DNA of 56,579 nt, from NCBI GenBank assembly GCA_964477735.1, contig CAYZFD010000007.1, forward strand, positions 1 to 56,579, read 5' to 3'. This document shows positions 8,021 through 15,513 of this stretch, in pieces. The notes under the pieces were generated by a model. The model was given only the letters and a program-made list of their open reading frames with translations, was not told the DNA's origin and ran no database searches. The stretch is from CAYZFD01 sp964477735 (lineage in GTDB: Bacteria > Bacteroidota > Bacteroidia > Flavobacteriales > Flavobacteriaceae). Within the stretch, counting starts at the first letter, position 1, and the number at the start of each line of letters is the position of its first letter. The position numbers and the translations under genes were made by a program.

Positions 8021-8689
8021 ATGAGCGGGTTTGAAACAATTTCGGTTTATTGCATGCCAGGAATGGCTGCCAATCCACTTATTTTTGAGCGATTCCAGTT
8101 GCCAAAACCCTACAAGCTCTATTTTCTAGAGTGGTTCCCTCCAACCAAAAACGAACCCATAGCGGCATATGCAAAAAGAATGGCAGATAAAGTCATTCAT
8201 AAAAATCCCATTTTGTTAGGGGTTTCTTTTGGAGGAATTTTAGTTCAAGAAATGGCCAAACACATTAAAACGAGGAGAATTGTTATCATATCAAGCATAA
8301 AAACACACAAGGAATTGCCTCTACACATGCGATTAGGACGTCAAACAAAAGTCTATAAGCTATTGCCCACCCAATGGGTAAACAGTATGGAAGCTATGAT
8401 AGGCTTTGCTTTTGGGCCTAAAGCCAAAAAGCGGATGCAACTACATCAAAAATACTTAAGCGTAAGAGACAAACCCTATCTCGATTGGGCCATCGAGGCC
8501 ATGGTGGAATGGCAACAAATATCACCTCCCCAACACATCATACATTTACATGGTTCACACGATTTGGTTTTGCCTCCAAGTGGCTTTAACAATTACATTC
8601 CTATTGAAGGGGCAACCCACGCCCTAATGCTCACACATTGTGGGTGGCTAAACAAAAATTTACCCAAACTTTTATCAGACGAGAATTAG
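8021..8689 (+). CDS. alpha/beta hydrolase
   Basis: Serine hydrolase of unknown substrate. From ATG at 8021 it has 222 residues, short for an alpha/beta hydrolase. The catalytic triad can be placed: nucleophile Ser in GVSFGG (near residue 70), Asp in HGSHDLVLPP (near 180) and His in GATHALM (near 202). The cap between them is basic and helical (about 95-150). There is no signal peptide, so it is probably cytoplasmic. A TTG at 8009 in frame lies inside the predicted -7 box, arguing for the ATG. It stands alone between the GNAT and transglycosylase genes. Confidence 0.83.
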   Translation: MSGFETISVYCMPGMAANPLIFERFQLPKPYKLYFLEWFPPTKNEPIAAYAKRMADKVIHKNPILLGVSFGGILVQEMAKHIKTRRIVIISSIKTHKELPLHMRLGRQTKVYKLLPTQWVNSMEAMIGFAFGPKAKKRMQLHQKYLSVRDKPYLDWAIEAMVEWQQISPPQHIIHLHGSHDLVLPPSGFNNYIPIEGATHALMLTHCGWLNKNLPKLLSDEN

Positions 8690-8751
8690 CCTCATTTAAT
8701 TTGGGAGTTGTCTGGAAAATTATATAATTTTATTGAAAATTTATTTTTAAA

Positions 8752-9639
8752 ATGAAGCTTCATAAAAATCTTAAACCTGGCTTAATTATAATTGTTTGTT
8801 TGTTGTCATTTAGCTTTCTATCTATGCCAACAAACGAGTCCAAGCCCCTAGATTTTGAGTTTGGGAGCTATCCCATTCCTCAAGATTTGAATTTTGCTGG
8901 TGAATCTGTTCCGCTTCACCAAAATGATGTTTATGAGCGAATGGACCGTGAATTGCTTGTCAACTCCTATTGGCACTCCAACAGCTTATTGATGATCAAA
9001 CGTGCTCATAAATATCTTCCGATTATTGATCCAATTCTTAAAAAACATGGCATCCCTCATGATTTTCGTTATTTACCTGTCATTGAAAGTGGCTTGCTTA
9101 ATGTGACTTCTCCTGCTGGGGCCAAAGGTTTTTGGCAATTTATGAAATCAACAGCAAGAGAATACGGCTTAGAGGTAAACGACAATGTTGATGAGCGCTA
9201 TCACATAGAAAAAGCAACAGAAGTCGCCTGTGTATATTTAAAAAGTGCTAAAGAAAAATTTGGAAGTTGGACCCTAGCTGCTGCAGCCTATAACGCAGGG
9301 CGTGCAAGAATTTTAAGATATTTAGATATACAACAGGTCGAAAATTATTATGATTTGTTGTTGGGCGAAGAAACTGGGCGATATGTTTTTCGATTGCTTG
9401 CCATGAAATTGTTGCTTACCAACCCCACTGACTTTGGTTTTGAAGTGCCTGTTTCTGATCGATATGAATTGCGAAATTATAAGGTGTTAGAGATAGACAC
9501 AGCCATTACCAATTTGGCAAAATTCTCAGAAATTCATGGAATTACCTACAAAGAACTTAAACTCTACAACCCTTGGTTGTTAGAAAACCACCTCAACAAC
9601 AAGTCTCGAAAACTATACGAAATTAAGATTCCTCAATAA
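8752..9639 (+). CDS. lytic transglycosylase (SLT domain)
   Basis: Cleaves the beta-1,4 bond of peptidoglycan with formation of 1,6-anhydro-muramic ends. The 295-residue protein has an N-terminal hydrophobic signal (about 10-27). The SLT fold is at about 95-215: catalytic Glu112 in LPVIESGL, then SPAGAKGFWQFM, the inner YNAG motif (AAAAYNAGRARI) and a helix containing GRYVFRLLAM. The C-terminal tail (about 235-295) resembles a degenerate LysM-type segment in sequence flavour only. It is most like MltD/Slt-type enzymes. It converges on the TPR gene with 4 bp between stops. Confidence 0.9.
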   Translation: MKLHKNLKPGLIIIVCLLSFSFLSMPTNESKPLDFEFGSYPIPQDLNFAGESVPLHQNDVYERMDRELLVNSYWHSNSLLMIKRAHKYLPIIDPILKKHGIPHDFRYLPVIESGLLNVTSPAGAKGFWQFMKSTAREYGLEVNDNVDERYHIEKATEVACVYLKSAKEKFGSWTLAAAAYNAGRARILRYLDIQQVENYYDLLLGEETGRYVFRLLAMKLLLTNPTDFGFEVPVSDRYELRNYKVLEIDTAITNLAKFSEIHGITYKELKLYNPWLLENHLNNKSRKLYEIKIPQ

Positions 9640-9643
9640 TCCA

Positions 9644-10159
9644 TCAGATTTTTTTCATCTGCTGTTGCATCATCTTAATTTGATCGCTTAACATACCCTG
9701 TTTATCAAGTTTTTTAGCTTCGTTGAGAAGGGTAGTAGCTTCTCTTTTTCTTCTTTTTTGCATCACAATGCCTGCCAAACTGAGCTTGGCCATAGCCAAA
9801 TCATGATTCATGCTAAGTCCAAGTGAAAGCGCTTTTCTAAAGTATTTTTCGGCCTGAGTTAGATTGTTTTGTGAACTAATAATACCATGCAAGTAATTGA
9901 AATATCCTTGTTGTTTGGTCGTCAGTGCGCTTTCAGGATTTTTTATTTTCGATAGCCAACGAGCAGTTCCCTCAAAATCTTGTTTACGTAATCTTAGGAA
10001 TGAAAGCAAAATAATTTCATTGCGAAAATAGAGAAAAACAAAAATTCCAGCTAGAAAGATGAGCGCTATGCCATTGCCAATCTCGTCTTCAGTGAATTGG
10101 TAAATAGACCACCCCAATGTGGCTGCTGCTAAAATGAGTTTGATAAACTTTGGAAACAT
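9644..10159 (-). CDS. membrane-anchored TPR-like protein
   Basis: Function unknown. From ATG at 10159 (MFPKFIKLILAAATLGW) the protein has 171 residues. Two hydrophobic segments lie at the N-terminus (about 5-17 and 27-44). A cytoplasmic helical part follows with tetratricopeptide-like pairs (QGYFNYLHGIISSQNNLTQ AEKYFRKALSLG is one, and KLSLAGIVMQKRRKREATTL another). The same frame is open further upstream to 10447, but that stretch lies antisense to rpmH and is not credible coding. A -7 box precedes the chosen start. Confidence 0.75.
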   Translation of the reverse strand: MFPKFIKLILAAATLGWSIYQFTEDEIGNGIALIFLAGIFVFLYFRNEIILLSFLRLRKQDFEGTARWLSKIKNPESALTTKQQGYFNYLHGIISSQNNLTQAEKYFRKALSLGLSMNHDLAMAKLSLAGIVMQKRRKREATTLLNEAKKLDKQGMLSDQIKMMQQQMKKI

Positions 10160-10176
10160 GGTTTTTTTTATAGGGA

Positions 10177-10184
10177 CAAAAGTA
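10177..10184 (-). promoter_or_regulatory. -7 box for the TPR gene
   Basis: Minus-strand TACTTTTG, 17 bp before the ATG at 10159. It supports that start over the longer open frame. No clear -33 TTG. Confidence 0.5.
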
Positions 10185-10218
10185 CAAAAAGAATGATGAA
10201 TTCTTTTTAAGTTTCTGT

Positions 10219-10250
10219 TTGTGTATATTGTAAAAGTTCTTGTATATTTG
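10219..10250 (+). promoter_or_regulatory. promoter of rpmH
   Basis: TTG (10219-10221), 21 bp, TATATTTG (10243-10250), 47 bp before the rpmH ATG. Confidence 0.7.
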
Positions 10251-10297
10251 CGCCCGACTTTTTGAAGCATAAAAGTCATAGAAAATATAGTGTCGAT

Positions 10298-10456
10298 ATG
10301 AAAAGAACATTTCAACCATCCAAAAGAAAACGCCGCAACAAACACGGCTTTAGAGAAAGAATGGCCTCTGTCAATGGTCGTAAAGTATTGGCCAGCCGAC
10401 GTGCTAAAGGTCGAAAAAAACTTTCTGTATCTTGCGAACCACGACACAAAAAATAA
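10298..10456 (+). CDS. rpmH: 50S ribosomal protein L34 (bL34)
   Basis: Large-subunit protein of 52 residues starting MKRTFQPSKRKRRNKHGFRE, followed by the family signature GRKVLASRRAKGRKKLS. The frame is open 12 codons further upstream to 10262, but the family starts at this ATG. It is not next to rnpA or dnaA here. It has its own promoter and terminator and so is a single-gene unit. Confidence 0.97.
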   Translation: MKRTFQPSKRKRRNKHGFRERMASVNGRKVLASRRAKGRKKLSVSCEPRHKK

Positions 10457-10480
10457 GTGAATAATTCGTTGAAAACATCA

Positions 10481-10512
10481 GGTGCTACTTTTAAAGTTAG
10501 CACCTTTTTTTT
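10481..10512 (+). terminator. intrinsic terminator of rpmH
   Basis: GGTGCTA (10481-10487) pairs with TAGCACC (10498-10504), loop of 10 nt, then eight T (10505-10512). It lies 25 bp after the rpmH stop. Confidence 0.85.
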
Positions 10513-10556
10513 GATATCTTGTGCCCTGTTTACGTTAATCGGTTATCCAACATAAA

Positions 10557-13406
10557 ATGCCAAAAAGAAAAGATTTAAACACCATTCTCATCATCGGATC
10601 TGGCCCCATCATCATCGGTCAAGCTTGTGAATTTGATTATTCTGGAACTCAAGCTCTTCGATCACTTAGAGAAGACGGAATTAAAACGATCCTCATCAAT
10701 TCAAACCCTGCCACCATCATGACAGACCCCACCATGGCAGATCATGTTTATTTAAAACCATTGACCACGCGTTCTATTCGTGAAATTTTAGAAAAACATC
10801 AGGTAGATGCAGTGCTTCCAACGATGGGTGGACAAACAGCATTAAACCTTTGTATTGAGGCAGATGAAAAAGGCATTTGGGAGGCCCATGGTGTTGAAAT
10901 TATAGGCGTTGATATTGACGCAATTAACATCACCGAGGACAGGGAAAAATTCAAAGAACTGCTCAAAAAAATCAACATTCCTGTAGCGCCTGCCGAAACG
11001 GCCACCTCCTTTTTAAAAGGAAAAGAAATTGCTCAAAAATTTGGTTTTCCACTCGTCATCCGTCCCTCCTTTACACTGGGGGGTACTGGTGCCTCTTTTG
11101 TGCACAAAGCCGATCAGTTCGAGGAATTGTTGACCAGGGGATTAGAAGCATCGCCCATTCACGAGGTGCTCATCGACAAAGCATTGCTGGGATGGAAAGA
11201 GTATGAGTTGGAATTGCTGCGTGATAAAAATGACAATGTGGTCATTATTTGTACGATCGAAAACATGGATCCTATGGGAATTCATACGGGCGACTCCATT
11301 ACTGTGGCCCCAGCCATGACACTTTCCGACACTACCTATCAACGGATGCGCGATATGGCCATCAAAATGATGAGAAGTATTGGTGATTTTGCGGGTGGTT
11401 GTAATGTGCAATTTGCCGTAAGTCCCGACGAAAAAGAAGATATTATAGCCATAGAAATTAATCCAAGAGTTTCCCGTTCTTCGGCTTTAGCTTCGAAAGC
11501 ATCGGGTTATCCCATTGCAAAAATTGCTGCTAAGCTGGCCATTGGATATTCACTTGACGAATTAGACAATCAAATTACAAAATCCACTTCAGCCCTTTTT
11601 GAGCCCACTCTTGATTATGTGATTGTTAAAATACCACGCTGGAATTTTGATAAATTTGAAGGATCAGATCGCACCCTAGGACTTCAAATGAAGTCTGTTG
11701 GTGAGGTTATGGGTATTGGTCGCTCCTTCCAAGAAGCACTTCACAAAGCCACTCAATCTTTAGAAATTAAACGAAATGGGCTTGGTGCCGATGGTAAAGG
11801 TTATACTAAATATGACCAGGTTATAGAAAAATTGACAATTCCCAGTTGGGATCGTGTTTTTGTGCTCTACGACGCCATTCAAATGGGAATTTCTGTGGAT
11901 CGTATTCATGAAATTACCAAAATTGATAAATGGTTTTTAAGGCAATATGAAGGCTTATTTCAGTTAGAAAAGGAAATAAGTTCTTATCAAGTTGAAAACA
12001 TTTCCAAATCACTTCTGCTCGAAGCCAAACAAAAAGGATTTGCCGACCGACAAATTGCCCACATGTTGGGCTGTTTAGAAAGCCAGGTCTATAACAAAAG
12101 AAATGAACTGGGAATTAAGAGAGTTTATAAGCTTGTGGACACTTGTGCAGCTGAATTTGAAGCCAAGACTCCATACTACTATTCAACATTTGAAGAAGAA
12201 ATGGAACTTCCCAATGGTGAGCGGTTCAGTGAAAACGAAAGTGTTCAAACAAACAAAAAGAAGGTTGTCGTTCTTGGTTCAGGTCCAAACAGAATTGGAC
12301 AGGGTATTGAGTTTGATTATTGTTGTGTTCACGGCGTATTGGCGGCCTCAGAATGTGGTTATGAAACCATCATGATCAATTGCAATCCTGAAACTGTTTC
12401 CACTGATTTTGACATTGCTGATAAGCTATATTTCGAACCTGTTTTTTGGGAACATATTTATGATATTATCCAGCACGAAAAGCCCGAGGGTGTTATTGTA
12501 CAGCTGGGTGGTCAGACGGCGCTAAAATTGGCTGAAAAATTGGCTCGATATGGTGTTAAAATTATGGGTACCAGCTTCGAAGCCCTTGATTTGGCCGAAG
12601 ATCGAGGTAGTTTCTCAAGTTTGTTGAAAGAAAACAACATTCCATATCCAGAATTTGGGGTTGCAGAAACGCCCGATCAAGCCTTAGAACTGGCCAAAGA
12701 ACTCGATTTCCCAATCTTAGTAAGACCATCCTATGTGCTTGGAGGTCAAGGTATGAAAATTGTCATCAATAAAGAAGAACTCGAAAAGCATGTGGTGGAT
12801 TTGCTCCGCAAAATCCCCAACAATAAATTATTGCTAGATCACTACTTAGACGGCGCTATTGAGGCCGAAGCTGATGCAATTTGTGATGGCACTGACGTGA
12901 GAATCATTGGTATTATGGAGCATATTGAGCCCTGTGGAATCCACTCTGGAGATTCAAATGCTACGCTTCCCCCTTTTAATTTAGGGAGTTTTGTGATGCA
13001 GCAAATTGAAGACCACACCAAAAAAATCGCCTTGGCGCTTAATACAGTTGGACTCATCAACATACAGTTTGCTGTGAAAGACGACAAGGTATTCATCATT
13101 GAGGCCAATCCTAGAGCCTCAAGAACGGTGCCTTTCATTGCGAAAGCCTACGGTGAGCCTTATGTGAATTATGCTACAAAGGTCATGTTGGGCCACAATA
13201 AAGTTTCAGATTTTGACTTTAAACCCGACCTTAAAGGTTATGCCATTAAACAACCTGTTTTCTCCTTCAATAAATTTCCAAATGTCAATAAGAATTTAGG
13301 GCCTGAAATGAAGAGCACTGGTGAAAGCATTTTGTTTGTTGATAGCCTTAAAGACGATGAGTTCTATGAGTTATATGCCCGTAGGAAAATGTATTTAAGC
13401 AAGTAG
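10557..13406 (+). CDS. carB: carbamoyl-phosphate synthase large subunit, short form
   Basis: Makes carbamoyl phosphate from bicarbonate, ATP and ammonia supplied by CarA, for pyrimidine and arginine synthesis. The 949 residues contain both ATP-grasp halves: LIIGSGPIIIGQACEFDYSG near residue 11 and VVLGSGPNRIGQGIEFDYCC near 571, each followed by an ATP-binding NPATIMTD or NPETVSTD segment. The chain ends just after SFNKFPNVNKNLGPEMKSTG, so the C-terminal MGS-like allosteric domain of the roughly 1070-residue E. coli protein is absent. This short form is usual in the Flavobacteriia, from memory. No carA is in the window. It overlaps rmuC (convergent) by 12 bp. Confidence 0.96.
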   Translation: MPKRKDLNTILIIGSGPIIIGQACEFDYSGTQALRSLREDGIKTILINSNPATIMTDPTMADHVYLKPLTTRSIREILEKHQVDAVLPTMGGQTALNLCIEADEKGIWEAHGVEIIGVDIDAINITEDREKFKELLKKINIPVAPAETATSFLKGKEIAQKFGFPLVIRPSFTLGGTGASFVHKADQFEELLTRGLEASPIHEVLIDKALLGWKEYELELLRDKNDNVVIICTIENMDPMGIHTGDSITVAPAMTLSDTTYQRMRDMAIKMMRSIGDFAGGCNVQFAVSPDEKEDIIAIEINPRVSRSSALASKASGYPIAKIAAKLAIGYSLDELDNQITKSTSALFEPTLDYVIVKIPRWNFDKFEGSDRTLGLQMKSVGEVMGIGRSFQEALHKATQSLEIKRNGLGADGKGYTKYDQVIEKLTIPSWDRVFVLYDAIQMGISVDRIHEITKIDKWFLRQYEGLFQLEKEISSYQVENISKSLLLEAKQKGFADRQIAHMLGCLESQVYNKRNELGIKRVYKLVDTCAAEFEAKTPYYYSTFEEEMELPNGERFSENESVQTNKKKVVVLGSGPNRIGQGIEFDYCCVHGVLAASECGYETIMINCNPETVSTDFDIADKLYFEPVFWEHIYDIIQHEKPEGVIVQLGGQTALKLAEKLARYGVKIMGTSFEALDLAEDRGSFSSLLKENNIPYPEFGVAETPDQALELAKELDFPILVRPSYVLGGQGMKIVINKEELEKHVVDLLRKIPNNKLLLDHYLDGAIEAEADAICDGTDVRIIGIMEHIEPCGIHSGDSNATLPPFNLGSFVMQQIEDHTKKIALALNTVGLINIQFAVKDDKVFIIEANPRASRTVPFIAKAYGEPYVNYATKVMLGHNKVSDFDFKPDLKGYAIKQPVFSFNKFPNVNKNLGPEMKSTGESILFVDSLKDDEFYELYARRKMYLSK

Positions 13407-14705
13407 ATCTTCGTCGTTTTCCGAGGCCCTTTCAATGAGGGTTTGTGGCAACTCTTTTTTACTTTTGGCGCCCATTTTACGAAGTTTTTCTGCGCTACGA
13501 ACTAGATTCCCTTTCCCAGAAACTAGCTTGTTCATTGCAGATTCATATTCTCCTTTAGCTTCATCCATCCGCTTGCCCACTTTGAGCAAATCGGTTGCTA
13601 GTCCATGAAATTTATCATATAAAGCGCCGGCTTGTCGCGCAATTTCTAAAGCATTTCGCTGTTGTTTTTCGTTTTTCCACATGCTTTCAATCACCCCCAA
13701 AGTGGCCAATAGTGTCGAAGGTGTTACGATCACAATATTTTTTTCGAAAGCCTTGTTGTAGAGGTTGTCTTGTTGGGATAGGGCAAGAGCAAAGGCTGTT
13801 TCTATAGGGACAAAAAGCAACACAAAATCCGGAGATTCGATTTCGTATAAATCTTCATAATTTTTAGAGGCCAAGGTGTCAATATGAGCATTAAAAGACA
13901 GCAGATGTTGTTTTAATGCTTGCGCTTTGTCGGTTTCATTTTCGGCATTGGCATAGCGCTCGTAGGCTGTGAGTGATACTTTGGCATCAACCACCATTTT
14001 CTTATTATCGGGCAAGTGAATGATCACATCTGGTTGAACACGACTGCCGTCTTCCCTGGTAAAGCTTTCTTGAATGGTGAACTCTCTGCCCTTTTCGAGA
14101 CCTGATTTTTCGAGCACGCGTTCCAAAATCAATTCTCCCCAATTCCCTTGAATTTTGCTATCACCTTTCAGTGCTTTGGTTAAATTTAAGGTTTCTTGAC
14201 TCATTTGTTCACTAATCCCCTTTAAATGAACCAATTGTTCTTTTAGCGCACCATGCCTTTCAATGCTTTCTTTGTTTGTGGACTCTACCTTTTTTTCAAA
14301 AGCTAGGATTTTTTCTCCTAAAGGTGTGAGGATTTGTTTTAAATTTTCACTGTTTAGCTTGGTGAATTTGGTGGATTTTTCTTCCAAAAGTTCCGAAGCT
14401 AGATTCTTGAACCGTTCTTGCAATCGGTCCTCCTCTTCATATAGTTTTCGAAGGTTGGTAAGCGCTGCTTCACTTTTGGTTAGAGAAATGTTAAGTGTTT
14501 CTTTTTCAGCACGGTAACTTTCAATATTTTCTTGTAAAATATTTTTTTCTTGATTGATTTCTGCAAGTTTTTTGTTTAGGCTTTCATGGGTAGCTAGGAG
14601 TGTGGCTTGCTGACTTTGAAACTTGAGTTTGGCAACCCATTGTCCAACGAAACCACCTAAAATTAAGGCAACAAAAACGATTAAGATGATCACATAGTCA
14701 TTCAT
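13395..14705 (-). CDS. rmuC: DNA recombination protein RmuC
   Basis: Conserved protein linked in E. coli to limiting recombination at inverted repeats; its PD-(D/E)XK-like core is thought to act on DNA. The 436 residues have an N-terminal transmembrane anchor (about 3-22), a long coiled coil (about 28-130) and the RmuC core (about 150-400). Core motifs are KIQGNWGELILERVLEKSGL, DVIIHLPDNKKMVVDAKVSL and FVPIETAFA. It follows the DUF6580 gene by 9 bp on the same strand, probably in one transcript, and its last 12 bp overlap carB. Confidence 0.93.
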   Translation of the reverse strand: MNDYVIILIVFVALILGGFVGQWVAKLKFQSQQATLLATHESLNKKLAEINQEKNILQENIESYRAEKETLNISLTKSEAALTNLRKLYEEEDRLQERFKNLASELLEEKSTKFTKLNSENLKQILTPLGEKILAFEKKVESTNKESIERHGALKEQLVHLKGISEQMSQETLNLTKALKGDSKIQGNWGELILERVLEKSGLEKGREFTIQESFTREDGSRVQPDVIIHLPDNKKMVVDAKVSLTAYERYANAENETDKAQALKQHLLSFNAHIDTLASKNYEDLYEIESPDFVLLFVPIETAFALALSQQDNLYNKAFEKNIVIVTPSTLLATLGVIESMWKNEKQQRNALEIARQAGALYDKFHGLATDLLKVGKRMDEAKGEYESAMNKLVSGKGNLVRSAEKLRKMGAKSKKELPQTLIERASENDEDLLA

Positions 14706-14714
14706 ATTGAAGTT

Positions 14715-15212
14715 TTAGGCGGCTCGTAAATAACGCTGATTGACCCACGAGAAACTATAAAAAAGGAGACCTGCAAAAAAGAAATCACCAATTAGCGAGT
14801 TCACAAAAAAAGGAATTGCCAAGGTGAAACAAGTGCTTAGTCCTTCTGCAGTGAGTGGATAATGCAAAAACCAAACGCCGAGGTTAGTGGTGATAAAAAA
14901 TAGGACTGAACTGGTCAACACAACCCCAGCATTCATTTTTTTGGTGATATAACCAAGCGTTGTGACAAGTATAAAACCCAAATAAACAAACACGGAGATC
15001 TCATAAAAGCCTAAAAATATATCAGAAAGTGCCATGGCTATAACCGGAGCAAGAAATGCCCACTTTTTATTGCTAAACTGAGCGCCAGCAAACAGTGCCA
15101 TCGCCGTAACGGCTGTTACATTTGGAGGATGGGGCAACAAACGGGTAAAAGCAGCAAAAAGGATCATGCCAAATAGAATCCTTTGGCGAACCGAAAGTGA
15201 GATGTTTTTCAT
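14715..15212 (-). CDS. DUF6580-like integral membrane protein, possible vitamin-uptake S component
   Basis: A 165-residue protein with about five membrane segments (residues about 10-22, 33-50, 57-75, 85-102, 112-160). It starts MKNISLSVRQRILFGM and carries FTRLLPHPPNVTAVTAMAL, matching what I recall of DUF6580 proteins. Those are small predicted transport proteins resembling ECF-type S components. The gene diverges from a cobalamin riboswitch and TonB receptor, so a role in inner-membrane cobalamin or related uptake is plausible but inferred. ATGs at 15221 and 15242 are also in frame; the -7 box at 15232-15239 leaves room for 15212 best. Confidence 0.7.
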   Translation of the reverse strand: MKNISLSVRQRILFGMILFAAFTRLLPHPPNVTAVTAMALFAGAQFSNKKWAFLAPVIAMALSDIFLGFYEISVFVYLGFILVTTLGYITKKMNAGVVLTSSVLFFITTNLGVWFLHYPLTAEGLSTCFTLAIPFFVNSLIGDFFFAGLLFYSFSWVNQRYLRAA

Positions 15213-15231
15213 GTGCAACATTTTTGAATCC

Positions 15232-15239
15232 CAAAAATA
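15232..15239 (-). promoter_or_regulatory. -7 box for the DUF6580-rmuC unit
   Basis: Minus-strand TATTTTTG, 19 bp before the ATG at 15212. It lies in the 80-bp space between this gene and the riboswitch transcription unit. No -33 TTG at normal spacing. Confidence 0.45.
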
Positions 15240-15257
15240 CAATTATTTGATCATTTT

Positions 15258-15289
15258 TTGAAGTGCCCAATCGGAATGCTGTATATTTG
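15258..15289 (+). promoter_or_regulatory. promoter of the riboswitch-btuB-like unit
   Basis: TTG (15258-15260), 21 bp, TATATTTG (15282-15289). It ends 5 bp before the first predicted riboswitch helix, so transcription starts at the aptamer. Confidence 0.72.
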
Positions 15290-15294
15290 CGCTC

Positions 15295-15457
15295 TGTGGT
15301 TTTGAAACAACTTTCGTTGTTTTAAACGAAAAGGGAAGTCGGTTAAAATCCGACGCTGTCCCCGCAACTGTAATCGTCGTTAATGTGCTTTACTTCAGGC
15401 CACTGAACTTGTTTGGGAAGGCCAAAGGCAAAGACGAAAGCCAGGAGACCTGCCACA
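15295..15457 (+). ncRNA. cobalamin riboswitch aptamer
   Basis: Conserved landmarks appear in order: AAAGGGAA (15331-15338), the core GCTGTCCCCGCAACTGTAA (15355-15373), GCCACTGAA (15399-15407), GGGAAGGC, and the B12 box AGCCAGGAGACCTGCC (15439-15454). Helix P1 closes TGTGG (15295-15299) with CCACA (15453-15457). Binding of adenosyl- or related cobalamin is expected to lower expression of the TonB receptor that follows. Confidence 0.95.
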
Positions 15458-15470
15458 AAAAGAATTTAGG

Positions 15471-15505
15471 ACATATTGCTCGGGTGAAGCAAGTGTACTT
15501 TTTTT
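15471..15505 (+). terminator. possible riboswitch expression-platform terminator
   Basis: TTGCT (15476-15480) pairs with AGCAA (15488-15492), extended by ACA/TGT across a small internal loop, and is followed by seven T (15499-15505). It lies 13 bp after the aptamer and 8 bp before the start codon, so it could also mask translation initiation. Confidence 0.5.
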
Positions 15506-15513
15506 GATTTTAT

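Noticed and set aside
10160..10447. N-terminal extension of the TPR gene (267 residues in total)
   Set aside because: It runs antisense through rpmH, lacks family-like sequence, and a -7 box lies just upstream of the internal ATG at 10159.
12842..13138. 98-codon antisense frame in carB
   Set aside because: Codon-structure shadow of carB; no start signals or family similarity.
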